Assembly: GCA_023374045.1 (NCBI GenBank) | Contig: CM041776.1 | Span: forward strand, 279,371,999-279,435,998 | From: Limonium bicolor | Taxonomy: Eukaryota; Streptophyta; Magnoliopsida; Caryophyllales; Plumbaginaceae | DNA length: 64,000 nucleotides | Direction: 5' to 3' | Shown here: piece by piece, positions 11,540-23,804 of the stretch | How positions within the stretch are numbered: the stretch's first letter is position 1 | Layout: every line of letters starts with the position of its first letter | The notes under the pieces: generated by a model | Seen by the model: the letters and a program-made list of their open reading frames with translations, nothing else | The model's database searches: none | Told to the model about the DNA's origin: nothing | Made by a program: the position numbers and the translations under genes

Positions 11540-12487
11540 TATTATATTAACTTTAAATGATTGTAACTTTTAATATATAAGTCCAAAATAAAAAAAATTA
11601 TATCATTGTTCATCTAAATTCCGAGCTCTTCAAAACAAGACCAGTCATGGATATGTTTTGACAACTTTGAAAATAACTTATTTTTACATGTGTATGATGA
11701 TAAACTAAAATCATATATGATTCATTAGTTTTGATATATGATTCATTAAAATTGATATTATGATTCATTAACTAATAAATAGTGAATTAGATTACAATTT
11801 TGAACCCGATAAAAATCATTATTGTTTTGTAGTGTTTATTATTGTTGTATTAAACCTTATATGGTGAATCATGTATTTTTTTATGTATCAAATTTGTTTT
11901 GTATTGTATTATTGTTTAAAATTTTTCTTTTTATATGTGATTGATGATTCACTAAAATGATGTTATGATTCATTAAACTTGATATTATGATTCATTGAAA
12001 TTGGTGTTATGATTCATTAACTAATAAGTGGTGAATTAGATAACAAACTCCGAAACCGATAAAAAATCATTATTGTTTTTAGTGTATTATTATTGTATTG
12101 TAATATATTTTAAAACTTACATGGTGAATGATGTATTTTCTTATGTACCAAATATTGTTTTGTATTGTATTATTGTTTAAATTTTATTTATATGTTACTA
12201 ATGATACACTAAAATGATGTTATGATTCATTACATTTGATATTATGATTCATTGAAATTGGTATTATGATTCATTAACTAATAAGTGGTGAATTATATAG
12301 GTAACAAACTTTGGATCAAATACTAAACCATTATTGTTTTGTGGTGTATTATTAGTGTTATATGATGTATTTTAAACTGTATCTGGTGAATCATAAGTGT
12401 CGTTGATATGTACATATAACTAGCATAAATTTTTAAATTTGTTCATGATTGGTCTTGTTTTAAAGAGCTTGAATTTAGGGGAGCCTA
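11540..12487 (+). mobile_element. Long-TIR DNA transposon, copy 2 (internally shortened)
   Basis: The left arm at 11545-11690 matches 8350-8480; the right arm at about 12425-12485 ('ttcatgattggtcttgttt', 'agagcttgaatt') matches copy 1's right arm but stops early, at 'ggggagcctacg'. The interior is three loose repeats of about 235-250 bp built on 'atgattcattaactaataa' (near 11760, 12008 and 12270) together with 'gtattattgttt' variants. No coding sequence is seen. Confidence 0.5.
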
Positions 12488-13692
12488 CGTCCTTCATCAT
12501 CTTCACCCATTCCTCATTTTTTCTTTGAAAAGAAATTTTCTAATTAAGCTACTCAGACAATAGCAGCCGATTGCACAAAATCCCCAATCTCATTTTTTCC
12601 ACTTGGCTCCGGTTGATATATCTCCTTCAACCAAGAATACAGTAGTCGTCTCTACTCACCCATGTTTGATTCTACAACAAGTTTCATGTCCTCAACCTTC
12701 AAATCTCGAGACAAAATACCTATGACCTTGATCGATCCCTTCCATCTTCATCGCCTGCTCCCTTCACCCCATCAATCTCTATCGATTTGGCTTGTTGAAG
12801 CCAACACTTCAATCCTTTTCTCTCTCTCGAAGAACCCCAACTTTCGAGCAATAAACATACGCTCTGCACCTCTGAAGTGGAATAATTGGAACTGTTGTTT
12901 GCACACCAGATTGATAAAAGGGGTAGCCGACCAACATCAATCCGGCGTTTTGTTCTTCCTCGAAATGGTTCTTCCTCGAATTCTCCACCCCAGAGCATCA
13001 GGATTTCACAAAAACCCAGAATAATATCCAGAAAGAGGAGCCTCCTCTGTTTTGCCCAAATCACCACAACGATTTCTTGGTCAGAGTCTTCTTTCCATCA
13101 TCGACATTACACCATTGCCGGACAATTCCTCTCCAGCTCCAAGACTTCTCCAGCCGCCTCTAGAAGTCCTCTTCTCCAATCCTCATTTTTCTGAACTTGA
13201 AACACCCTTTCCTCTCTTGCAGTCGACTCCTTCCAAGAAGCTCTACTTGTTTCTTTTCAAACCCACCCCATGGAACAAGAATCCTGACCGGTCACGTTCA
13301 AGAGAGCCGCCCACTTGCTTTTTCCGTTAAAAAAAAAAATCGAAACCCAGAAACATAAATCATGCTTCAGAACTCATTTCTCTGAAGAAACGACCACATA
13401 TTCAACCTTCATCGAAATATTCCTGGTAACTTTGCTTCACTTTGCATTCCTAACTTTCGAAGGGATGGTTCGTTGAAAAGGGCCGCTTCGTCGGAGCTTG
13501 CCTACGCTAGTGCTGTACTTGCGCGTGACTTCCTTTTATTCTCTATTTTTCTTCTTTAATTTTTCCACCAATGTTTTGTTGACATGTGGACAGTCTCCAT
13601 ATTACAATATGGCACCAGCTCCATGCTCTCCATACTGTTTGTTTATGCACTTCCTGTTCACTAGCTAATCACCGGTAAGATGGGTTTTCCCC
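12488..13692. other. No gene recognised; short unassigned ORFs
   Basis: Ser/Pro-rich overlapping ORFs of 90-120 codons occur at 12662-13330 on both strands, with no recognisable domain and no convincing splice structure. The composition is pyrimidine-rich on the + strand. It could be a decayed gene or retroelement leader. The copia element begins at 13693. Confidence 0.2.
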
Positions 13693-13891
13693 TGTTAGCC
13701 ATATATATACATGGTTAGGTGTAAATATTGTTTACTGTGTAAATATGTTTAATGATTTATTCATTCATTTATCAGCAGGTTGTTAAGATATCAGTAGGTT
13801 GTTAAGATATTATCTGTAGTAAAGCCTGTTAGGTTGTATTTGTATAAACACATATTCACGTTAACGAGAATGAGAGGATTATCTTCTAACA
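13693..13891 (+). repeat. 5' LTR of the Ale-like copia element
   Basis: It starts TGTTAGCCATATATA and ends TTCTAACA, with an inverted TGTTAG/CTAACA terminus. Its first 165 or so bases match 18287-18451. Confidence 0.88.
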
Positions 13892-13904
13892 TGGTATCAG
13901 TCGC
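13892..13904 (+). promoter_or_regulatory. Primer-binding site (initiator Met tRNA)
   Basis: TGGTATCAG directly follows the 5' LTR, the standard plant copia site complementary to the 3' end of initiator methionine tRNA. Confidence 0.85.
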
Positions 13905-13954
13905 TTAGGTTTATTTTCTCTTGCCATTTCTCCTCCTCACGTCGTTCTTCATCC

Positions 13955-16900
13955 ATGGCTGACTCCAACAAATTTCATCTAGCTTTGGCCGCATCACCAA
14001 CATTCGTAACTTCATCCCTATCATTCTAGATCTTGAAACTGCACAATACACATCCTGGGCAGCCTTGTTCAAAAACCATGCCACTGCATATGCCGTTCTC
14101 GATCATATTCAACCCGGCGTCTCCCTTCCCTCCCCTGAAACTGACGCCAGCACCGTTATCGAACCGGTCGCTGTTGCGCTGATGTCACTCCGACGACCGC
14201 ACAATCGACTGACGCCTCTCAAACACCGGAGCAAACCACCACGACGGTGTCCCCAATTGCCGCCTCCTCCTCCTCCTTTGAACAATCTGCCATCCTCAAG
14301 TCTCGCCTAGATGTCATTGTTCTGAAATGGATCTACGCTACTATCTCCAACGATCTTCTACACACCATTATTGAACCCGAGGCCACCGCTCTCTCGACAA
14401 CGATTTTCCAGGATAATCGCCACACAAGAGCTATTCTTCTGGAGCAATTCTCCAATCTCGCTCTTGAAGATTTTGACAGTATTGCGTCGTATTGTCAACG
14501 CTTGAAGATGACTGCTGATCAACTTGCCAACGTCGGCTCCCCCGTTTCCAAATCCCACCTTGTCCTTCAGCTAGTCATCAGCCTCAACGACAGCTATTCC
14601 GGTGTTACGACAATGATTCAGTAGAGTCATTCTATGCCGGTAATCGCGAAAGCCCGCTCCATGCTAGTGCTGGAAGAATCAACTATGGCTAAACACAATT
14701 TCCAGACAATCGAATTCGGCTCTTCTCACTCGGTCTGCTACTCCACCGAATTCCTCTCCCTCCGTCGGCGCAACCCCTGGACGCGGTTCCTCGCCTTCAT
14801 TTGATTCGGCCCCTGCGCACAGCAGCAGTACTCTCGAGGGTGCGGGCGCAACTCTGCTGGTCGAAGCAGTTCGTGACGCGGGTGCGGTTCAGGTAACAAC
14901 CGGTCGCATCGAGACAGCTCCAACCCGGTTGGCGCTAATCCCACTTGGTCGCCTTGGTTTTCTCCTCATAGTCCATGGTCCGGTTACTCATATATGTGGA
15001 CCCCGCCGCCCAGCCCGTATCCAACGATGCCTACACAGGCCTGGTCCACTCCCGCTGTAGCGCACCGACCTGGAGTCCTCGGTCCGCGGCCCAACCAAGC
15101 GCACCATGTCTCCACGTCTCAGCCCAATTATCACGCTACTAACATTGACATGCTATGCACCGATGTACCCGACTCCTCCAGATGACAGCTGGTATTTTGA
15201 CATGGGTGCTACCTCTCACATGACTTCTAACGTAGGTACTCTCTCGTCTTATATGAATTGAAGCAACTAATCTGGCATTACAGTTGGAAATGGTACATTA
15301 ATACCTACTCATGGTTATGGTTCTTTTCAGTTTTCCTCCCCTTACCCTCCTTTGTGTTTAGGCCATGTACTTTATGCTCCACATTTAATTAAGAATCTCA
15401 TATATGTTTGGAAATTTACTCGTGATATTCGTGTCTGTTGAATTTGAACCTTCTGGTTTTTTTGTTAAGGATATCCAGATGGGCAGTCACATCTTGCGAT
15501 GTAATAGTACTGGGGACCTCTATCCTTTCACACCACCACAACCCATCACTCACCACTCCACCTTTATTGCTACATCCGCTCCACTCTAGCATGCTCGTTT
15601 AGGTTACCCTGGATCTCGCATTCTTCAGTTGCTAAATCAAAATACATTGATAGATAGTTCATATTTACGTTCTGATTTTCAATGTACTTCATGCCCTCTG
15701 GGAAACATGTTCGTTTACCATTTGCTATTTCATTATCTAGATCTCACTCACCTTTTGATATTATCTATAGTGATCTTTGGACCTCTCCTGTTTTGAGTTC
15801 TGCTGGACACCGCTATTATGTTTTCTTTCTTGATGATTATTCTAATTTTCTTTGGACTTTTCTAATTTCTAACAAGTCTCATGTTTTCACAGTTTTCAAA
15901 TCATTTTACAGTTTCATCCATACACATTTATAGCGTAAAATTAAAAACTTACAATGTGATAATGGTCGTGAATATGATAATTCAGCTTTTCATACCTATT
16001 GCCAATCTTCAGGCATACGCATCCGTTGTTCATGCCCTCATACATCCTCTCAAAATGGAAAAGCTAAACACAAAATCCGCACTATCAATAATTTGATGCA
16101 CACCGTACTGCACCATTCATCTGTTCCTCCACATTTTTGGCGCTATGCTCTCTCCATGACTACTTATCTTCTCAACATACTCCCGCTACCACGTCTGGAT
16201 TCTTGGTCCCCTTTATCCCTACTCTATCTCCAGCAGCCCTCTTATCCCATCTTCGAGTTTTTGGCTATTTATGATATCCCTTATTTCCTTACCCAACCAT
16301 CCACAAATTCCAGCCTCGTTCCACCTCCTGTGTATTTCTTGGCTATCCCTCTAATCATCGAGGCTATCTCTGCCTTGATCCCTCCACTGGCCGTATAATA
16401 GTCTCTCATCATGTTTTATTTCATGAGACTTCCTTCCCTTTTTCACACATATCGTCCACACCTATCTCATCCTACACCTTTCTAGACTCCGATGACTCTC
16501 CTCTCCTGCACCATGTGCTCTCTTCCCCTGCACCCGCTGCCCCATCATCTCCATCCCGTCCCCACCCCCCACGATAGTCTCACCATGCTTAGCTCCTCCC
16601 AAGCCATCTCCCTCATCCTCCTCGTCATCACCCACAAATATTCCACCACCTTGTCATTCTATGATCACCCGGAGTCAGCGTGGTATTGTGAAACCCAAGC
16701 AAATTTTTACCCTTCTCTCCACTACTACACCATCTCCCTTGCCTCGTACCCCTTGGGCTACCTTGTCTGATTCCAACTGGAATTGGCTATGCAAGATGAG
16801 TTTAATGCTTTCATTCAAAATAAGACTTGGGATTTGGTTCCTCGTCCACCTGATGTTAATGTCATTCGCTCTATGTGGATTTTTCGACACAAATTTCACT

Positions 16901-18241
16901 ATGATGGTTCTTTTGAGTGTTATAAGGCTCGTTTAGTTGTAGATGGCAGGTCTCAGCGGGTTGGCATCGATTGCACGGAGACTTTCAGTCATGTCGTAAA
17001 ACCGGCCATAATCAGGATTGTGCTTACTCTCGCCCTTGCCCGTTCTTGGTCCATCCATCAATTGGATGTCAAGAATGATTTCCTCCATGGTCATCTCAAT
17101 GAGACGGTGTATATGCATCAACCCCTAGGTATTCATGATCCTGCTCATCCGACATTTGTGTGCCGTCTCCGGCGCTCTCTATATGGTCTGAAGCAAGCAC
17201 CTCGTGCTTGGTAGCAGCGTTTTATTGACTATGTCTCCACCCTGGGTTTCATACATAGCAGGTCTGATCATTCCTTGTTCATTCTTCAATGGGGTACTGA
17301 CACAGCCTATTTGTTGTTATATGTGGATGACATTATTCTCACTACTTCTTTTGAGCGTCTTCGTTAGTCTATTATTACTACTCTTGGCTCGGAGTTTGCA
17401 ATGAAGGATCTCGGGCCACTCCATCATTTTCTGGGAATTGCTGTGACACGTTCCTCTCATGGACTATTCTTGTCTCAACGCAAGTACACAGAGGAAATAA
17501 TTGCTCGTGCTGGTATGGCTTCTTGCAAATCCAGTGCTACTCCTGTTGATACCAAGTCCAAAGTTGGCACATCTCCTGACAGTCCGTTGTTCTCGGATCC
17601 CACTCTTTTTTTAAAGTCTTGCTGTGCTCTGCAATATCTGACCATTACTCGTCCTGACATCTCGTATGTTGTACAACAGATATGTCTACAAATGCACGCT
17701 CCTTGAGAGGTTCACATGCAAGCTCTGAAGCGTATCATCCGCTATATACAAGGTACACTTACTCTGGGAATGCAGTTACCGTGGTCTTCATCTCTTGATC
17801 TTGTGTCTTACACGGATGCTGATTGGGGAGGCTGTTCGGGCACACGTCGCTCCACTTCAGGCTACTGCGTTTTTTTTTGGTGCAAACCTTGTTTCTTGGT
17901 CATCTAAGAGGCAACCTACCTTGTCAAGATTGAGTGCTGAGGCAGAATACAGGGGGGTTACCAATGTTATGTCCGAGACTTGCTGGCTTCGTAATCTCCT
18001 TCTCGAGCTCCTTTGCCCAGTTCCCAAGGCTACTCTAGTCTACTGTGACAATGTCAGTGCTATTTATCTCTCCGGGAATCCGATTCATCACCAGCGTACG
18101 AAACACATTGAGCTCAATATCCACTTCGTTCGTGAGAAAGTCGCCAAAGGTGAAGTTCGTGTTCATTATGTCCCCTCTCGCTATCAGCTTGCGGACATCT
18201 TCACCAAAGGTCTACCACGGGTCATGTTTGAAGATTTTTGA
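13955..18241 (+). pseudogene. Copia gag-pol polyprotein, broken
   Basis: The likely start codon at 13955 opens MADSNKFHLA and is soon followed by a frameshift. A gag (UBN2-type) region is open at 14247-14624. The protease motif at 15190-15215 reads WYFDMGATSHM, so the catalytic D-T/S-G triplet is D-M-G (codons at 15199-15207). The integrase core (15730-16130) keeps a CDNG motif, but the Glu of the NGxAE motif reads Lys, and there is an in-frame stop at about 15931. RT at 16783-17400 keeps YVDD (17320-17331) but has a stop right after QAPRAW. RNase H at 17800-18240 keeps YTDADWGG and ends in a frame-shifted tail. With this many lesions the copy cannot be autonomous. Confidence 0.9.
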
Positions 18242-18277
18242 TCCAACCTTCGCGTTCGTCCGCCTCCCGCTTCGACT

Positions 18278-18286
18278 GCGGGGGAG
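18278..18286 (+). promoter_or_regulatory. Polypurine tract
   Basis: Purines GCGGGGGAG lie immediately before the TGTTAG start of the 3' LTR, the usual plus-strand primer site of copia elements. Confidence 0.85.
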
Positions 18287-18451
18287 TGTTAGCCGTATAT
18301 ATATAGTTAGCTGGATATATATAGTTAGGTGAAAATATTGTTTACTGCGTAATAATGTTTAATGATTTTATTCATTCATTTATTAGTAGGTTGTTAAGAT
18401 ATCAATAGGTTATTAAGATATTATCTTTAGTAAAGGTTGTTAGGTTGTATT
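18287..18451 (+). repeat. 3' LTR of the Ale-like copia element, truncated
   Basis: It starts TGTTAGCCGTATATA and follows the 5' LTR up to 'gttaggttgtatt'; the last 34 or so bases of the LTR, including the terminal CA, are missing, and unrelated sequence follows. Confidence 0.85.
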
Positions 18452-19770
18452 ATAACACCCCCTTCTCTCAGTGTAAAATACCTTCCGTCACTGCGTCTTG
18501 TACAAGTACCGTCTTCAACTTTTCCTAATTTGGACTAACAATACGATCGCCTGAGTTGTTGAGCCAATTTTAGTGTTTTGTTCATATGCGATTATGTAAT
18601 CATGTAGCTTCCAGCAGAAGAAAACAAGCACTCATCCTATGTAAAACCTACGGTGCACACCTGTTTCCATTTTTGTACAGGATTCAATTTTGCATTGGTC
18701 CTTACATCTTAACAAATAACTCTCCTGTTATTTTGTTTGTCTAATCTTGATCATTAAAGGAATGCTCTGCCTTCTCTTCGTCGGTATGTACTTTTGATTT
18801 TTATCCCTTGTTTGTTCATTTTGGTTATGTTACCTCTGCCCATTTGGGCTATGATAACCTCTGCTCATTTTGATTGTTTTAACCACTGCTCATTTTGGTT
18901 GTCTCAATCTCTGCTCATTTTGGTTGTGTTAACCTCTACTTATTTCGATTGCTCAATCCCTGCTCATGTTGGTTGTGCTACTATCTTTTTTTTTTTTACT
19001 TTAACCTCTGCTTGTTAAACATGTTGCGTCAATAGTTTTGATAATTCCACCTGCTGATCCACCTTTATACTTGAGTTTGTGCACTCATGGTCCGCTAGGG
19101 AAAGAAAGTTTTGTTTAATTGTTTAATGACCAAATATATAAAGTTTCGGAGGTGAGTAAGGTAGTAAATCTAAAAAATGCAACGATTGTTTAATGAATGT
19201 TTAAGCGTATTTTTCAAGTTTGCCTTCTCCTTCTTTCACGTGAGTTTGAGATCATGAATTTGATTAATGGTTTTAAATCGTCATTCAACTATGTACTTGA
19301 GAGTTCGTGATCATGAATTTGATTTATTACCATTCAACTATGTGTTTCAGAACGGAATAGCAACCCAAAGTAGGATTATTAATAATCGGAATTTGAGAGT
19401 TTGAGGTGGCCTTTGTTTTATATTCTATAAGATTTTCTTAATCACATGATTTAGGTCCAACTTCACTCGGGTTAACAATAAAAGAGAAAATGAATTTTGT
19501 TTGATTTTTAGTAACCTTGATTTATTCGTTCATAATATCACTTCGAACCATCATCTCATATGTATACTTCTTTTACCCAAGTGTATAATTTAAGGTTTTG
19601 TTTCTACTCATTATTTTAGGTTTAACTCATTGCTAGTGTAGGTGACCTTAGAATAGCCCATAGATTACCCATTTTTTTGGACTGAAGGTCCAGTTCAGGC
19701 CTACAATTTTTGTGGGTCTCTTTAGAAAAGCCATAAGACTATTCATAGATGTTGCTCACATTATGGTTGT
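18452..19770. other. No gene recognised
   Basis: The sequence is AT-rich and intergenic. It includes the short tandem repeat noted separately and an imperfect duplication near 19250-19340 ('gatcatgaatttgatt' and 'cattcaactatgt' each twice). The ORF at 18794-19018 is translated tandem repeat. Confidence 0.3.
18826..18990 (+). repeat. Short tandem repeat, about 28-bp unit
   Basis: About six imperfect copies of 'aacctctgctcattttggttgtgtt' with substitutions. Confidence 0.7.
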
Positions 19771-20269
19771 AGTACCCGAGGGTGTAGTACTTGATTGTGG
19801 GGACATCCCTTACAGGGTAAAATCATTCCAAACCATCCCTAATGATCATTCATTAAAAATCATCATTCAATCTTAAAAGAAAAAACAAATAAATAAAAAT
19901 GAAAATATTCTCTAAAATCATCAAACCTCTCGAATACAATATCCCATATAAAAAATCTCTTTAAACTTCAAAAAACCATTCATTTTTCAAAATAGCCTCT
20001 CAACTTAATTTAAATTCAAAAATTATAATCATCACTTCAATTCTTTCTCAATCTCACAAAAGAACTCACTGTTTCTTTATTTTATTTCTTAAATACATTT
20101 CTGAACATATAAAAAGCATCCAAAATCAAAAATCAATTCAAAATTCTTTCGAAAGTGAATAATTCCTGAATTCCTTCACAAAACTTTCAAAATCCAATAC
20201 AAATTCCTTCTCAAAAATTCAAACTCCAACACAAATCCTTTTCAAAAATTCAATCCAAAACAATCTAAT

Positions 20270-20545
20270 GCAAGTGCCCAATACAAATCAATTAAAAAAC
20301 CAAAAGTCCAATTTAAACCAAAAAACCAATCCAATTCAAAAATCTAAGCAACCAAGTTCAACCCAAATATGGCCCATAAGATCAGTCCAAAATCAAGCCC
20401 AATCCGGCCCAAAATCAAGTCCAAACCTTGCCCAAAAATCAAGCCCAAACTCGATCCAAAATCAAGCTCAAACTTAGTCCAAAATCAAGCCCAATGTTAG
20501 TCCAATTTCAAGTTCAAATTCAATCCAATGCTCAACCCAAAATGA
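20270..20545 (+). repeat. Short tandem repeat, 'aaaatcaagcccaa' unit
   Basis: Loose repeats of 'tccaaaatcaagcccaatc' about 15-22 bp long; they also explain the Gln/Asn/Ser-rich ORFs at 20268-20697. Confidence 0.6.
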
Positions 20546-20754
20546 GTCCAATATATCCTAATCCAACTCCATTCAAAAAATCTTCACAAATCTATTCACA
20601 AAAATCTTTCCGTAAATCCACCATGTACTTTAAAATTTCGAAAAAACTTATAACTACTTATAACTTCAAAAATCATTCCAACTCAAAAATCCTTTGAATT
20701 TCAAAAACCATTCTTAACTTTGAAAATCATCAGAAATCTTTACAAAAAAAATAA

Positions 20755-21405
20755 CATTATAAATTTCAGAATACATTTCAAATTTTAGAAAACATTCTAA
20801 TTTCATAATACAATTCTAAATTTTAGAATACACATTCTAAATTTCAGAATACACATTCTAATTTCAAAATACACATTCTAATTTCAGCACACACATCCTA
20901 AATTTCATGATACATATTCTAAATTTCATAATACACATTCAAATTTTCAGAATACACCTTCTAAATTACATAATACACTTCTAAATTTCAGAACACATTC
21001 CAAATTTCAGAATACGCTTCTAAATTTCAGTATACACTTTCTAATTTCAGAACACATTCTAATTTCAGTATACACTTCTAAATTTCATAATACACTTCTA
21101 AATTTCAGAATACCCATTCTAATTTTCATAATACACCTTCTAAATTTCAGAATACACTTCTAAATTTCAGAACACATTCTGAATTTCAGAATACACTTCT
21201 AATTTTAAAATACAGATTCTAAATTTCAGAATACACAATCTATATTTCAGATACACATTCTAATTTTAAAAACACATTATAAATTTTAGAAGCACATTCT
21301 AAATTTCATAATACACATTCTAATTTTCAGGATACATCTTCTAAATTTTAGAATAAACTTATAAATTTCAGAATACCCATTTTAAATTTCAGAATACGCT
21401 TCTAA
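20755..21405 (+). repeat. Tandem repeat of about 21 bp, about 30 copies
   Basis: The unit is close to 'cttctaaatttcagaataca', with variants in the final bases (aatacac, acacatt, ataatac). The copies are imperfect and run without interruption into the 'cgagctccgct' sequence. No function is known. Confidence 0.85.
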
Positions 21406-22045
21406 ATCCCGAGCTCCGCTAAGAACCCCAAATTTCTCAAAACCCTAATACTCCTAAAAGCTCAAAGTCCGTGAACTACATAAGGTCTGATCTCAACTGG
21501 GAGTTGAGTACTTAGACAACCCGCTCAGGGTGTGACCCTTTCAATCAAAACCCCTTCCCAGCTCTAAGGCGGTTTCCATATCTCTCAAAACACTTAATCC
21601 CATTGGACTCCCTCAAAACTTCAAACTCTCACAACCATTAGAATTCCATTCTTGTTCATCCCCTCACAATTAGATTTTCCCAATCTTTCATTCTATACTC
21701 GTCCGAATTTATCATTTCCTCTTCTTGGTGCTAGCTTGGCAGGAATGCTCGCCTGATCAGCTCTCTACCTTAATCCTCTCCTATCCTATCCTTGTGGGCC
21801 CCAAAATAAATCTCTCTAAAAAGGTTTTGAGAGAAGACAATCCTGACAATTGGAGACCGAGTTTCCTCGGGCACCATTCGAAGTTTTGTCATTGCCACTT
21901 CCAAGGGGTGTAATCCAGTGCGAACCCACAAAGAATCTCTTGTATGATCAGATAAGTCCTATATATAGGCATTAAATCTCATAGTCAATTAACAGTTCTT
22001 AGAACCCTTCTCTTTCCTTCCTAGTTCAATTTAGGTCAAACTAGG

Positions 22046-23403
22046 TGGTGACTCTAGTCAATTCCGCCTTTAAGGCATAAGTCCGTGTGGAGCCCATTGA
22101 GAGTGGGTGTAGTGCTCACTAGCATTCCCCTTTATGCTTGTTGGGAAAGACGAAAGATATAGTAGGTATTTGAGGGATGCCAGGATAACGGGTTTTCACC
22201 CTCCACAGGATGAAAATTTCTAGGATCTAGGCTTTTTAGTCATCACCATTTAGTATACAGCCCCCATACCGAAAAAATTACCACCCACAATAGGTTGTAA
22301 GAAAATTGAGATAAAGGGTGCAGGGGATTTTCAGAGAATTAGTTCTCTGGTGGTGCACTGTCTTCTCAGTTAAGTGAGTACAAATAAATCAATTCAAAAA
22401 ATATGAATAATACCTCAACACTTACTAATTATAGGAAACATTATGTAATGTGATTTTAGAATAGAGAGTAGTAGAGGATTCATAATCATAACATGCAAAA
22501 TGCAATGTACTGAAGGTGTTAATACGTATTTGATGCACGACTGAAAAGGTTATTCAGAATCCAACTAGAAACCAAAGTGAAAGTTATGCTAGAATCTAAT
22601 TACACACCAGATTGAAAACCAATCTGTCGTCTCACTCCGTCTTCATCCTCCCGTCACTATAGTACCTCACATAACTCACAAACTAAACATAATTAAAACC
22701 CTAAGACAACAAGCATCCAATACAAATTATCAATCTTCATCCGCTTATCACTATTCCGCTCCTCCAACTCTGGCTACCATTACATTCAATAAGTATAACT
22801 TTGCCCCAACATTCAATGACACCCAGAGTTGGCTCTTATGGCTGTGCAATCAGCCCTACCGAATAGGGCCCTAAATATTGGGGGTCCATTTTTTATTTCC
22901 TCTCTTAAGATTTTTGTCATAGAAATTATATAAGAGTCCAATCTATTTTAAATGGAATATATTTTAACTTTATGTTTTAGATATATTCAAACATTATAAA
23001 CATGACCACCGTGAATGTGTAATTTAATTTAATAATTTTGGTATATTTACATAATTTAATTTTATAAGTGCATCATTTTAATTTTAGCTCAGGGCCCTGA
23101 AAATCATCAAACGACCCTGATGACACCATGGATGTTGACGTGATCCTCAACAACCTAGGGAATCCTTGATTATGCAACATCGACACACTAGCAAGAACAA
23201 GCAAGAGTGACAATGAAGGCTATCGGAAGAGAGAAAGAAGATGATGAAGGTTATTAGGGAAATGAATGATAATGGTGAGTGCTTAGGGTAGATAATAGGA
23301 TATTGTAGAATGGTGGAGTAAAACTTTCTTAATTATAATTTAGGGAGTGAGAATAGAAAGAAGAAAAATAAAATTACAATTATATCCCTAATACTAAAAA
23401 GAC
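22046..23403. other. No gene recognised
   Basis: The first part may be the leader of the possible gypsy element. 22400-23400 is AT-rich with no recognised domain. Two AGGGCCCT palindromes at about 22866 and 23092 bracket about 230 bp of AT-rich DNA and might mark a small element. Confidence 0.2.
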
Positions 23404-23406
23404 TAA

Positions 23407-23804
23407 GGGGGCAATTGTTTTGGGGGTAATCTCGTGCTATTTGTTTAGCCTTTTTTTATTTCCAGGAAAGGGAAAAAGAATGAGATTAAGTCAAAACTCT
23501 CTATCTTGATTCCCACCCCCTACTAGGGAATGAGATTCTCTATCCCCATTGCACTTTGACTGCCGACATATAACCATTGACCGATGACTAATGACCAATG
23601 ACCGATGACCAATGAATGTTGACCGTCAATTAATGGTCGTTGACCGCCGACAGTCACTGACCATTGACTTTTGGTTGTTGACCGGTTATTTATTTCATTT
23701 TCCCTAGCTCAAACAACAATCGGAAAATCAACAAAATTCCTTTCCATTTCTCTCCATTCCTTTTCCCAATTCCATTCCGTTTCCCGCTTGAAACAAATGC
23801 CCCC
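23407..23804 (+). mobile_element. PIF/Harbinger-like MITE with W-box cluster, copy 1
   Basis: Terminal inverted repeats are GGGGGCAATTGTTT on the left and AAACAAATGCCCCC on the right, flanked by TAA at 23404-23406 and 23805-23807, the 3-bp duplication typical of PIF/Harbinger. The 398-bp element has no ORF. Its middle (about 23550-23690) is made of phrases like 'gaccgatgaccaatgac' and contains six TTGAC[C/T] motifs on the + strand. A second, split copy lies at 58846-63912. Confidence 0.75.

Larger units (their letters stand above)
13693..18451 (+). mobile_element. Ty1/copia retrotransposon, Ale/Retrofit-like, decayed, 3' LTR truncated
   Basis: The element has a 199-bp 5' LTR (13693-13891, TG...CA), a primer-binding site, a polyprotein region in copia order (gag, protease, integrase, RT, RNase H), a polypurine tract and a 3' LTR that stops matching the 5' LTR after 18451. 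The LTR pair is clearly related but diverged by several substitutions and small indels, so the insertion is old. Short LTRs and RT phrases such as 'SLYGLKQAPRAW' and 'DLGPLHHFLGI' fit the Ale/Retrofit lineage. No target duplication can be checked because the 3' end is lost. Confidence 0.9.
19768..22045 (+). mobile_element. Possible LTR of a Tat/Ogre-like gypsy element
   Basis: The block starts near TGTAGTACCCG and contains two tandem arrays, then a transcribed-looking stretch with 'cctatatataggc' (21958-21970) and a run ending 'caaactagg' before TGGTGACTC at 22046. TGGTGACTC is close to the TGGCGACTC primer-binding site (Arg tRNA type) used by Tat-lineage elements. No gag or pol follows. LTR identity is inferred from these weak cues only. 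Confidence 0.3.

Noticed and set aside
12662..13330. Overlapping ORFs of 90-120 codons on both strands as possible genes
   Set aside because: No recognisable domain, no consistent frame, strong overlap between strands, and biased Ser/Pro composition typical of chance ORFs in pyrimidine-rich DNA.
22860..23100. A small transposon between AGGGCCCT motifs
   Set aside because: The motif is itself palindromic and only 8 bp; no target duplication or longer inverted repeat was visible.
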